Below are positions 26,997-38,237 of a stretch of 64,000 nt of DNA, in pieces (position 1 is the stretch's first letter; every line of letters starts with the position of its first letter). The translations under genes were made by a program, and so were the position numbers. The notes beneath the pieces were generated by a model. The model was not told the DNA's origin. It did no database searches and was given only the letters and a program-made list of their open reading frames with translations. The DNA comes from Megamerina dolium (lineage: Eukaryota; Arthropoda; Insecta; Diptera; Megamerinidae). The stretch is from positions 34,386,501-34,450,500 of the forward strand of contig OY978526.1 of assembly GCA_963854835.1 (NCBI GenBank), given 5' to 3'.

Positions 26997-29889
26997 AAAC
27001 CTGCTTTTTTTACGAATATCCGAACGAATTTATGAAAATTGAATCAATCCAAGATGCTTGAATAATATTTTGAGTTGATTGTTTATCAAGCAAAAATCAC
27101 CATGCAATCCCAAACAGATGTTGCCATAACTTTCCCTGGAGATGGAACAGCCATTATTGTACTTCCACCTACTTTAACTCTTCCATTGTTTAGGCAAATT
27201 TGACATGTATTCATCTGAAGAATTGAATTTTTTCCCGATATCGTTACATAAATGGCGTTACGGGCAACACTCTTCAGATAATCTATATAATTATATAATA
27301 ATTAAAATAATCGCATATGGTCTTTAATTGTGGAGCACCTCAACCTTTGCATACCCTTTCGTATTCTCACAATTTTCTCACAAATAAACAAGAAGATGTC
27401 AGTTGAAATTGAAAATGATCGTGTGAATGGCTTCAATTTCAAATTAAGGCCATTGTGTAATTTTATTATCGTCTGAACGTAGTATAAGACGAACAACAAT
27501 AGAAAACCAAGGGAATCTTGCAATTTTATGTTGTTTTAATAATTTCCACAATATTTTTCTCCTACTTCGTATTTATTCTTTGATTAAAATTTTAATTTCG
27601 TTTCTCTTCTTTTTATATATGTATATCCGATAGGACCTTTGGTCCAAACAACCCACTTAATGCTTTATCAAAAAATACTACCGACTGTAAAAAAGAATAA
27701 CTAAGACAACATGAGCGAAAGTGAAAAAAGATTAATAAAGAAAAAAGTGAATAAAGAAATTTTATCTCAACTTGTTATATTCAGGGACCAAACATTTCGA
27801 ATTAAAAGAAGAATGTTGATACAAAAAAACCAAAAAAAAAAAAAATAAAATTAACAAAATAATTAAATAAAAATAAACAAAAAGTATAAAACACAAAAGA
27901 AACTTAGCGCTAAGCTACCAACCATATCTGTTTTGTATATGACAAAGGTGACGAAAAGATACTGATCAAAATCAAAATCATCAGATCAGAGCCTATTTTA
28001 ACAGTAAAAGAATAAAACGTTAACTAGCATTTGTGTTTGGTACATACATATACATAAAAATATTTAGATTTTCGTTCCAAGTACGTGTATTTTTCATTCT
28101 ATCAAACATACGAGTATATTCTTGTAAATAGATATAATTGAAAAATTAGAACTTTTGAAAATTTGAAATTGAAATTAAAAGAAATTTGATCAAACATGTG
28201 GCATCCATCATTTGGAATTTGCAGCTATAAAAAAGAAATTAATCTAAGCAACTAAGTTAAGAACAATCACAACAATAAAAATTATAACTGACGTATACGA
28301 TATTGAAATTATTATGAATAGAGAAATGTTTTGCTTTGCTCGAACGCTTTTGATACATGATTAAGAATCGATGATAGAAAATATAAAATTTTTTAAATAC
28401 CTAATTGAATTACATATTAGTCAAATATTTTTTCTATTCAATGGAAATGTGTGCTTATTTCAAAGAACTATGAAAATAAGAGTTATACTGTACTTAAAAC
28501 CAAAACAAATGTAAAAAGAATATATTAGAAAATGGAAAAAGACAAAAATGAAAATTCCAAAATTTAAAAACAAAACAAAAAAAACACAACAAAAATGCAT
28601 TTTAAGTGGGTTTGCGAAATTAACACAGAATTACACAATGCATTTTAAAAGCTTCCGTACTGGTGCTCATTAGTCTTGCATACTGTCTTCATCTACTGAC
28701 ATTATGAGTGAATTTGAAAGTCTGCAAATTCGCAAACATGTTGAAAATAATGTTGCGAAAAATAATTGAAGCACTCAGTAATCGCTTGAAGCACCTTTTC
28801 AACATCATCTCTAAACGTTTATCACCAGTTCGTACGTTATGGTAAATGTTTTGTCGCATTCAAAATGATAAAATTTTTTGTGAAGATATCAGGAGCATTC
28901 TCGTACGCAATAGTTTGTAATAATTGTTACAAACTATCACGTTTTGGCGTCTCGTACCCCAAAAAACTTGCAAAGAAGGGGAAATTGAGAGAACGAAATG
29001 ACATTTCATTTTGAGGGGAAGTTGCAAATTGTTACTGGACAAATTTATGCCAGTAAAGACTTACAAATAGGAAAAAGAGCTGATGCAAAAAAAAATAACA
29101 AGCAAACGAACAATTGCAATTTACTTAGTGCGATATCAGATGTACGTGAAACTTGCAGGTTTTTGCTGGTTTTGCGTTCTTGTACATTTTGGCATATTTT
29201 TCTCTTTGAGAGCGAATGCTGTCAAATTCTAAGAAATTTGTTTACCTATACACTTTCGAATTCACTCATATGTCAGTCGATTGCGTCACTATGTAATCCT
29301 AATGAATACCAGTTCGTCAACTTTTGAAACGCACTGTGTAGATACATACTTGTATTTATAACTTGATATGAACATTTAAATTCGTTAATAAAAAATTATA
29401 ACAAAAAAATAAAAGAATGTATTAGTAAAATTTTAAAATGCAAGATTATTTGCATATATTTGTATGTACTATATATTGTAAATTCTTAAAAAATATCATA
29501 AAATAATATGTGTGTTCATTCGAGAATATTTCTTTTAGTATTTTTTCGTTTGATTGATTTATTTAGAATGGAAGAAACATAAGATATTTGCTGAAATTAT
29601 ATTAATAACAAAACAAAGTGTGTATACAACAGGATTGACACAAGTAAACAACAACAACAACAACAACAACTGAAGCTAAATCACTGTAAAATATTAATAA
29701 CAATAATAAATTATAATAATAAAAATATTGAAAATCGTCAAAATAAATCATAGATAACCTAACCTATTGTAATGATGTGAACTTGGAGCATACTCTCAGT
29801 ATTTTTATTAATACTGTAAATGATCAAATAAATTAAAGAATAAAAACTATTAAAACAATATTTTGTCTATATATATTTTATTATGGTCC

Positions 29890-30760
29890 ATGCTAGATTT
29901 TTTTGCTAGATGTAGTAACTCGCATTCCAACTTCCAGCATTACTTATTATTATTATTATCGTTGTGGAGATGTTGCACCGGGACCTATAAGATCTATTGT
30001 GCCCCTTTCGCAGAGCTAGAGTGTGTCTCTTAGCCCAGTTCCCTCGATGAATTTTAGTGTTGGTCCTACTTCACAGAGTCTAAGTTCGGTTATAACTTGC
30101 AAACTATTCAGCGTAAAATAACGAGATTGAAGGTGTGGATTAGTATTGTAAGAGCAAATATACCCACAAGAAATGGGCCAGCCACGTCCATTGTTTATAG
30201 TGGCTCCCATACAGGATGACTGAATTTCTTTTAAATTGAGATAGCTGCAGCTTCTGCAATCTTCCGTCTAGAACAATCATAATTAATACTTAGGCTAATA
30301 TGTAGTTGTACATAATCTGGAAAAAAATCAACATGCCACGCCCACTTCTTAATGGGGCTACCATACAAAGTTGCGAAAATTTTAAAAAATTTAAACCGCT
30401 ATAACTTACGAACTATTCAACATAGGACAAACAAATTTAAGGTGTGGATTAATATTGAAAAATTAATTGGATTTACAAGAAAGAGGTAAGCCACGCCAAC
30501 TTTTTATATAGCTCCCATACTAAGTCTCGGAATTATCTTAAAACCTCCTTTAAATTATCCCTTTTAGAACTCTCATAACATACAAAGTACTTCGTCAAAC
30601 TCAACCATATTTCGGGTGTAAATTAGTAGTATATGCAAAAATTGTTTTTCAAAAAGTGGAAATAAAAGAAAAACATGGATATTTGAGTAAACTTTTTATA
30701 TATATATATCTACATATGCAGGGTATAATTTGGTCGGCCCCAGCCGACTGTAAGGAGATT
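29890..30760. repeat. Interspersed repeat with internal ~300-bp near-repeats
   Basis: Two similar segments follow each other. Each has TATAACTTxCxAACTATTCA, then AAGGTGTGGATTAxTATTG, then ACAAGAAA, then GCCACG, then TAGCTCCCATAC or GGCTCCCATAC. The region ends in TATATATCTACATATG and GCAGGGTATAATTTGGTCGG. The same phrase family recurs at 60.5-60.9 and 62.0-62.7 kb. No coding capacity is seen. The element class is unknown to me. Confidence 0.55.
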
Positions 30761-31237
30761 TTTCATTATATCTGATGGATGAATGGATGAATTCAACTTG
30801 ATATACATATGTTTTTCTTCATAATTTTAACTACAGCTATCAGTGAAACTGAAGCAAATCCCAGGAACTTTTCCACAGAGTGTTTTTAACCAATAAATTG
30901 GAAAAAAAGAAAGTGTTAGAAAAATGAGATATTTTCATCTTTAAATAGTTTTATAATATTAATGATGGATAATGTTTTCGGACATATGGCCACCATGGGA
31001 GGTACATTACCCTGGAGGACGAATGCAATACAATAGTTGTTGGACTATTCGCTTAGACCAATAGCTTTAAGTAGGTTCACAAAATATAATTTCGAAGCTT
31101 TAAACCAATTAATCTTGGCGACCAGTGTAAAATTCAATTTCTGGAGATAATCGTGATAACCGAATTTCGAACAGCGAATGAGCATTAGTATAATATGAAA
31201 AAATATTTGTTTTCAATCGTCCTTAGCGTGTAAATCT

Positions 31238-31720
31238 GAAGCTCGTTACCAGGTGTTTTAGGCTCATCAGGCTTTACAGGCTTTTCGGACGAGCAATTCT
31301 ACCAAAAACTTGGCTCTTGACGTGTTTTCGAAGTTTTGACATTTCGCAGTCAATATTTGTAAACATTTTCATTATAAACGCTATTCTTAGGGGTAATTAC
31401 AAATGAAATATTAACCAAAAATTTTAATTCGATAAAAGTGATATTTTACCATTTAATTTTAATGGATTCGGTACTTTTGTTCACCTTTATCATATTAATT
31501 CCCATATAATAAAAATGTGTCCTTGTGTTTTATTATATGAAATTTGTGTAAAATTTTCTTAAAAGAAAGTGATATCGATTATATTTACCATCATCAAATT
31601 CACCAGCCCTAATGTTCGAATGAGTTAACTGTCATACGACGCCTGAAAAGCCTGCAAAACCTGAAACAAGTTTGAAATTTGGCATCATTCCGGCTTGTTA
31701 GGACTTCGGTAAGGAGCTTC
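31238..31720. mobile_element. Candidate fold-back element with inverted ends
   Basis: GAAGCTCGTTACC at 31238-31250 is complementary, with one mismatch, to GGTAAGGAGCTTC at 31708-31720. Just inside, AGGCTTTACAGGCTTTTCGG on the left pairs imperfectly with GCCTGAAAAGCCTGCAAAAC on the right. About 480 bp, non-coding. Target-site duplications were not identified. Confidence 0.45.
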
Positions 31721-32049
31721 TGGTTAAATTGTCGTCAACAACAAATTACAGGGGTACTTCTGTAGTATTTTCATTGAGATTTTTAAAATTTAGTAATTGC
31801 AAATACTCTTCCAATCGATCAATTTGAATGTTTACTATGTGACAATTTCTTACACACAAAATGGTGACTGCATTTACCTACTCTTTTAACTGATACAAAT
31901 TTCATAACGACTGCTTTTTTTTTTTCAATATTACATTTTGCATTTTTTTCAATTTTACTACACATATACTACAACATTCCAACAACAAAAGTAGTGTTAG
32001 CCAAAATCGAAAAAAGTCAGTCAATGAAAATTGTGTCCTGAGGATGTGC

Positions 32050-33280
32050 TCAGCTGCCTTTTGGTTTTGCCAGTTCAATAATTCGCGGTGAAGCTTTTGC
32101 CTTCAGCGCGGCTGGTGATATGGCGTTTGGATTTTCACGGATATGTGCATTCTCAAATTCTCTTGGCTCAGCCAATTCCTGTGTACGGGCAGACGCCTTT
32201 GCTTTCAATGCATTCGGGGCAATAGAAAATGGATTTTCTTTTAATTCAGATTCACCCAATCGTTTTTCGGGTGCTGTAGCCAATTCCTTAATACGCTCTG
32301 ACGCTGTAAATACAATTTATATCATTGCTCGAGTTATTTACGATTGAGTGTAAAAATGTTAGATTTACCTTTGTACTTCAGCGCGGCTGGTGTTACTTTA
32401 ATTGGCAACGCCTGATATAATGCCTCATCGTCGCGTGGGGGTGGCGTAGCCAATTTGAGAACCCGCTCGGATGGTTTGTATGCTTTAATTTCAGGTGTTA
32501 ATGTCCAATCGGACTTTATAAATTCTTCTCTAACTTTTGGTTTAGCCAATGTTTTGAATCGTTTCATTTTCTTCAAAGGCATTGCGTTTACAGGCTGCAA
32601 AAGAAAAACAAATACAACAGATTCAACTAATGAATAGATGTGAATTTACCAATTTTGGTAACGGAATTGCTGTCTTATGTTTAGCCAACTTCTTCAAATA
32701 CTTCGTGTGTACTTTCCAATCATTTTTATCCCATTTCACTTTCGGAACTCTGAAAAAAGGGTCATATATACATCCTAAAAATGAGTGTATTTAAAACTTA
32801 CGGCTTAACTGGAGGTTGAATATTTTGCAATCGACTATACATCGACAACAGACTGTAACGTATCAGACGGTTTATTATGGACAGACGTTCGTCCGGAAAT
32901 AAATGTTGATAATTACTTTTGAATAGCAGCAATTTGCTGAAAGAGACCATTTTCAATCATATGAATGCAAATCTACACTAATTCGAAACTCACCGAACTT
33001 GTGGAAATGACAATTGCTCTGTGCGGGTATAGGTAGGCTTCTCAAGATGTATGAGCTCTATAGGCTTCTTGAAGCGGCAAGGACAACGCGGAACATAACG
33101 CACTCTTCTGTGCTTTGGTATGGCCAGTTGCAGCAAACGTTTTCGTTTTGTGAAAGCTTTTCGGTGACGGGCAAAAAGTTCCTTCAGTTCAGCACAAATG
33201 TCTGGCAGGAAGCACTTTACATTGTGAGGAAGTTCATCGGATAGATGACAGCATTTGGTAGATGTTGAAGCTTTGTGCAT
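32050..33280 (-). CDS. THEG-repeat (sperm microtubule-associated protein 2-like) protein, copy A
   Basis: Five exons, transcribed right to left: 33280-32994, 32936-32802, 32749-32650, 32594-32369 and 32303-32050, all GT-AG, joining to 1002 nt (333 aa). The ATG at 33280 is the first in frame. The protein is built of THEG repeats with the core LAxPK: RLLQLAIPKHRRVRY, RFKTLAKPK, RVLKLATPP, RTQELAEPRE, RIIELAKPKGS. It also carries a conserved SLLSMYSRLQN block in exon 2. THEG family proteins are testis-enriched and associate with sperm axonemal microtubules, so a flagellar structural role is inferred. It is basic and low in hydrophobic segments, with no signal or membrane helix. The gene 2.5 kb to the right is a paralogue with the same intron phases (2,2,0,1). 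Confidence 0.85.
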
Positions 33281-33679
33281 TTTTATATTCAATTTTTTTT
33301 ATTATTTTTTTTTTATTTGGAACTAATAATTTTGTGATTGGTTTGATTGATATTTTTAAATTGAATAAAACTGAAGTTTCGATTATAGTTAACTTATAAA
33401 AAATACAACAACATATTTACCAATAACACTAGCTTAGAGGTCTTTTTTCTGAACTTTAAATGAAATGCGATAACTTATGTCATAAATCAAATATATAGGA
33501 ATTTCATTAGTTTCATTCGCGTATGTGTTATATTATATATATTATAATATTTCTATAATATTAAGCTTTTAATATATATCGTTACCTCAATGTAGAAACA
33601 TTTCTTTCATTTCTTTCCCTTTTAATTATTCAATATACAATATAATACATACTATTGGGTGTACAAGTGTATTTTGAAC

Positions 33680-33930
33680 GACTTTTTCCTGCCTTTGAGG
33701 CATTATCTTAAAAAATTGCTGCAATATATTTTATTCATTTGTTTCCTCCGGCAGCTCATACTACACCATGCCCTTCTGATCCCACCAAATACACAGCATC
33801 ACCTTCAAAATATGATTTTTGATTTGGCTCAAAAAATTCCAATATCGTTTTGAAATTTTGCATATATGTTTCGGGGATAGTGGATAGGGTTTACTAAAAA
33901 ATTGGGGAGCTGCCATTCCCATCAATATAA
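33680..33930 (-). mobile_element. Mariner transposase fossil, catalytic fragment
   Basis: The reverse strand reads VMLCIWWDQKGMV, stop, YELPEETNE, a clear match to the MLCIWWDxKGVVYYELL block of mariner DD34D transposases. Stops interrupt the frame. The N-terminal part lies at 34600-34965, separated by unrelated DNA and a SINE fragment. Confidence 0.75.
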
Positions 33931-34089
33931 TATATAAATATTATGTAAATGATATCAAGGCTCACAATATATGATCTTATAAAAGTTGAGAATAGAGAAG
34001 GGGCATAGCACTACATCTACAACTCATATGTTTATTATACAAAAACTGTACAATCGTCCATCATATCTCGTTGAATTAGAGGGGAACTA

Positions 34090-34140
34090 CTTCTATTAGC
34101 CGGTTCCGAACGGCAAAACCCTTGTGACAATAATGTTTTC
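34090..34140 (-). repeat. SINE body fragment
   Basis: AGCCGGTTCCGAACGGCAAA and the following CCCTTGTGACA match the SINE body in the same orientation as the copy at 36.1-36.4 kb. It is short and sits between two mariner fragments. The remaining sequence from 33281 to 35791 outside the fossils is AT-rich and shows no gene to me. Confidence 0.6.
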
Positions 34141-34599
34141 TAACGAAAAGTCAAAACTGCTGCTTGTCTAATGTCTGTGCTTGCCACCTGCTTCCATACT
34201 TCCAATAGATCAAAAAATCGCTCGTAGTAATTATATCGTAGTATTATCAAATTGGGTTATTTATATAATCACAAAGTATCAAGACAACCAAATGCAACCA
34301 ATTTTTTTTCAAGCCAAAGTTAATATTGAAATAATATCATTACCTTCATTGTTAGTTTTTATTTATTTCTTTTAATTAATTTTTATTCGTTGGAAATATA
34401 TTCACTTTTGAATTTCAGCTAATTTTCACCACTTGTATAAGCAAATAACCAAAGCCACAATTTAACTGCAGATTATATAAAGGTAAACCATTTCAGGGGA
34501 AAACAAAAAAAGGAATTCACTCCTCTGAAGTATCAACTTTGTGGAGATAAAAAAACAGTCGAAAAATCGGAACTTTAAAAAATCTATTTTGGCCAGAAA

Positions 34600-34965
34600 A
34601 TATGAGCTCAGGAACTATAGTGCGTTGAAGCAGCATTGCAGACATGCAAAATCACCTTCGATGTTTCTTAGTTTCAGTTCATATGGAACCCAATTTCCCA
34701 TTTTTTTGATTTCACCCAAATTCTTTAGACGCATTGGAATGTTTGATTCACATCCAAAGCATCAGCAAGTTCCTTTTTAATTTGACAGGGGTCTTCGTCC
34801 AATAAAGCCACCAATTCAGCGTCTTCAAAAATTGATGATGAAATCACCACTTTTGAACTGTATAACAAAAATGCACAAATTAAAATTGATGGAGCATGAT
34901 CTCCATAAGCTTCACACACCATGTGATGACTTCCCCGCGAATGGATTTTTGTAAGCAGAAAAGAT
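34600..34965 (-). mobile_element. Mariner transposase fossil, N-terminal fragment
   Basis: The reverse strand reads FEDAELVALLDEDPCQIKKE followed by LADALDVNQTF, then, after a stop, KMGNWVPYELKLRNIEG. These are the helix-turn-helix and the NWVPYELKPRDVE linker typical of mariner. In-frame stops show it is dead. It is probably the other half of the 33.7-kb fragment, split by later insertions. Confidence 0.75.
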
Positions 34966-35791
34966 GACAGTCGTAGGTATAAAAACGCTTCAACATGAAG
35001 ACAGTTGCCACTTTATCCGAATCAATTTGATACTACTAACGCGCTCTGTTGAAAATTTACGTAATACATAATACATTTCAAACAAAGTGTTTCAATTTTT
35101 AATTGTTTTTTGCTTATCCTGTAAAATATCAAAATTTCCCCTCAACTCCATAGCATTTTTCCAGAAACTACCTACTTCCAATCTCCGCTCAATGTGGAGT
35201 CTTCCCTCCAACATGATCCTAGAACGCCTTAAATCGACAAATATAACTCTCGTGGGATGGGCTTTAGTCCCTAAACGTAAGACCAACTCCTTTTAAAATT
35301 ATCAATATTTCACTGAAACATTCTTGCCCTCTATTCAAATCTTATATTGGGCTCTTTTACAAAATTGAAGTTTTTATCAAATGCAATATACTCTCTCACA
35401 TATCTCGTGAAGATACTAACTACTAACTAATTAAGGGCAGAAATAACAAAGATTTAAATTGTTGATGAAAAAGTGATGTAATATCCGCAAATTTCGGAAT
35501 ACTTTTTTAAAATCATTTATTAATTTTGAATTCAGAACTACATATAGTACAATATTTTTTATTAAAAATCTGATCCGTTACGTACAAATCGCAACGAGAT
35601 TTCATAGCAATCAAAATGAAACAAGATCGATCATGATGCAATAGATATAGAAATTTTTTGCATCATAAGATCTTGTCATTTTGATCGATGTGAACACTCG
35701 TTTCAATCGATAAGCAACGAACGAAAACATAACATTATGTCGGAAATCTAAACAATTTTTATAAATTCAATCTTAAGTTAATAGATACACT

Positions 35792-37393
35792 TTACTTTGC
35801 GTAAACTTTTGGTTTTGCCAACTCCCGTGTTCTATTCGATGTCTTTGCTCGTAATGCGGCACGTTTCACTTTAAACGGATTCGAACGACTATTTGAATCG
35901 AAATATTGTTTTGGCTCAGATAGTTGAACCGTACGCGGCGTACTTTCAGCTCTCAATGCAGCCGGTGACACCTTGAAGGCATTCTTTCGTGTCGGACTTT
36001 GATTAAATTGTATATAGGGTGCCGGTGTCGCTAAGTAACTAATACGTGACGATGCTGAAAAGATTTGTTTATCATTGAAATGCTGCTACGAACATGTCCA
36101 TAAATAAATAAAAAAAAAAAAATAAATATGTGGCACTTAAAGCCCCAAAGGGCTCATTGGCCGAGCTTCTCTTCCATTACTGTTGTGCGTCTTAAATTTT
36201 GGACAGTATTAGAATGGACCTACTTATTTTAGCCGGTTCCGAACGGCAGAACACTTGTGACATCACTTTTTCTGAGCTTTGTCACAGAGTTCTTTTTAGA
36301 AGCTTTTTCATGGTAAGTTGTTACTGTCGGAAAAATCTTTTCGATATTAAATTTGTTTTGCATCAGCCGGGTATTGAACCACGACCTACAGATCAGAAGG
36401 CGAACACACTAACCACTGAGCTACGGCACCCACCCATAAGTAAATAAATCACAAACCAATATATTCCATGGCTGACTTCTTTACGCGATACACTTCTTCC
36501 GGATCAAACTTTTCCTTTTTGGTTGATGTAGATAATTCCAAAATTCGTTGAGTCGGTTGATAAGCGCGCATTTTATTTGTTAAAGACCAGGGCTTACGTC
36601 TCGTATCTTCATACTTTTTAGGGCGGGACAACTTTTTTAAACGTCGATCATTCGGTACTCCACTTGTCCGAGGCTGCAATGAATATATTATTGTTTCATT
36701 GTGCAATTGAAAGCAAATTATAACGTACTAATTCTTCTGGTTCTTTCAAACTCTTAGGCCTTGCTAAACTACTAATACGTTTCATGTGATCAGCGACTTC
36801 CTTAATACTCAATTGACGTTGTTTCTCACTAAACGAAAATAAATTTAAAACTCAATTTACAAAGCGTTAAATAGACTGCCACTTACGCAGGCTTTGGCGG
36901 TTTCGTATTCGACAAACGGCTATAGAGAGACATCAAACTCTTTCGCAGTAAGCGATTAACAGATTTCTTCCTTTCTGTGGAAAATTCACAATATATCGGA
37001 TCTTGCTTCAAGGTAAACAAATTCCTTCAAACAAGAGAAAAAAAGCAATATCAGCCTTTTTTCGTACAAAATACATAGACTGAAGTAATTAGCTAACCTT
37101 GGTTTTGGATAGGCAAGCTGTTCAGTGCGTGTATGCTCGGGCTCATAAGTGCGCAGTATTTCAATTTTACGAAGAGCAACATCGGGACATTTGCATTCGG
37201 GCCGGTACTTTGTCGTTAATCGTTTTGGAAAAGCCAAATCAAGAATACGCTGCCGCTTTGTCACCGTACCCTCATACAGCTTCCAAAGCTTCTTGTAGTC
37301 ATCGATGATGTCAGGGAATAAACATAAGTACTCTGGTTGAATTGCGCAGGGTTCAGTACAGCAGCTAGGGCTGTAAGGTGGTAAACTGCGCAT
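35792..37393 (-). CDS. THEG-repeat (sperm microtubule-associated protein 2-like) protein, copy B
   Basis: Five exons on the minus strand: 37393-37098, 37024-36887, 36828-36729, 36673-36457 and 36054-35792, all GT-AG, giving 1014 nt (337 aa). The start is the first ATG in frame (MRSLPPYSP); the frame is open upstream only through non-ATG codons. THEG-type repeats are RILDLAFPKRLTTKY, RISSLARPK, RLKKLSRPKKY, RISYLATPAP, TVQLSEPKQYF and RTRELAKPKVYAK, plus the exon-2 SLMSLYSRLSN block shared with copy A. Exon 3 is exactly 100 nt in both paralogues. A role in the sperm flagellum is inferred from the family. Intron 4 contains a SINE whose head is about 20 bp from the splice donor. Confidence 0.85.
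36101..36438 (-). repeat. Full-length tRNA-derived SINE in a THEG intron
   Basis: Read on the minus strand: a tRNA-like head with perfect A box TAGCTCAGTGG (36423-36413) and B box GGTTCAATACC (36380-36370); a body with AACTCTGTGACAAAGCTCAG and GTTCGGAACCGGCTAAAATA; and a tail ending AAGTGCCACATATTTATTT followed by an A/T run at 36101-36120. The head suggests a tRNA(Lys)-like ancestor; this is tentative. It lies inside intron 4 of THEG copy B. Confidence 0.85.
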
Positions 37394-37782
37394 AGCATCA
37401 ACTTCAGAGGTCCGACACAGGGAAAGGGAAATTAATAGCACCGAACACTTTGAATAATTTAAAACTGAATACAACTTCAAGTTAAAATTCACTTTATTCA
37501 CGTGTTACAAGTTGTCTCAAATTTTGTGGTTTTTTTAGCTTTTTTTTTTGTTTTTCTTTTCCACAGTAAACAATTTTGAAAACCAAATGAATTGGACAAA
37601 ATCCAAACAAAATTGTTTTTCAAAATTGACAAGTAGAGAAAAACTTCATCATAATATACATATAAATCAGAGCAACTCTTATGTATGTATTTATGAATAT
37701 TAGACCGGTCTGAAAAAATTGTGCAGCACCCAAAATATTCAATTTGAGACAGTTTTTTATCATTTTTTTAGTCAGGGTTTGC

Positions 37783-38138
37783 TATTTTCCGGTTCCGAGC
37801 GGCAGAGCTCTTGCGACGTCACTTTTATGAGCTTTGTCACAGAGTTTTTTTAGAAGCTTTTCCATTGCAAATTGTTACTGCCGGAAGAATTACCAATTGC
37901 TTGCCGACAGGTGGATACCGTTCGAAAGAAAAATCTTTTCGATATTAAATTTGTTATGCTTCAGCCGGGAATTGAACCCACGACCTACAGATCAGAAGGC
38001 CAACACACTAATCGTTGAGCCATGGCACCCACTGATACTGTCCAAAATTTAACACGCACATCAGTAATGGAAGAGAAGCTCGAGCAAAGAGCGCTTCGGG
38101 GCTTTAAGTGCCACATATTTATTTTATTTTTTTTTAAC
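37783..38138 (-). repeat. Rearranged SINE copy (inverted head and body fused to a plus-strand tail)
   Basis: From 37783 to about 38030 the minus strand carries body and tRNA head (B box complement GAATTGAACC near 37968, degenerate A box near 38012). From about 38033 the plus strand carries the SINE tail, from GATACTGTCCAAAATTTAAC to GCCACATATTTATTTTATTT. Body and tail are therefore in opposite orientation. This copy also keeps about 45 bp (CCAATTGCTTGCCGACAGGT and following) that the 36.1-kb copy lacks. Confidence 0.75.
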
Positions 38139-38237
38139 ATAGGAGTGTGTGGTTTAGAAAACTTGTTGTTTGTCCTTTTTCTAGTCGTCTGTTAAATTAT
38201 GATAAACATTATCCAAATAATTGCTATTCCGTCAAAT

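Larger units (their letters stand above)
13749..29870 (+). other. Putative extended 3' UTR and downstream non-coding tract of E93
   Basis: About 16 kb without a recognisable gene. The + strand is strongly asymmetric: CAACAACAA, ACATACATA and AAAC tracts are frequent, while GTTGTTGTT is rare. That is what one expects of a long + strand transcript. AATAAA-type signals are abundant, so no unique 3' end can be named. Two mariner fossils, a 58-bp tandem duplication, a SINE and an ACAATAG cluster interrupt it. ORFs in this tract are short and low-complexity, or antisense to transposase fossils. Where the E93 mRNA really ends cannot be read from sequence. Confidence 0.45.

Noticed and set aside
35087..35296. 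ORFs on both strands near 35.1 kb
   Set aside because: Short, no motifs, inside an area of transposon debris.
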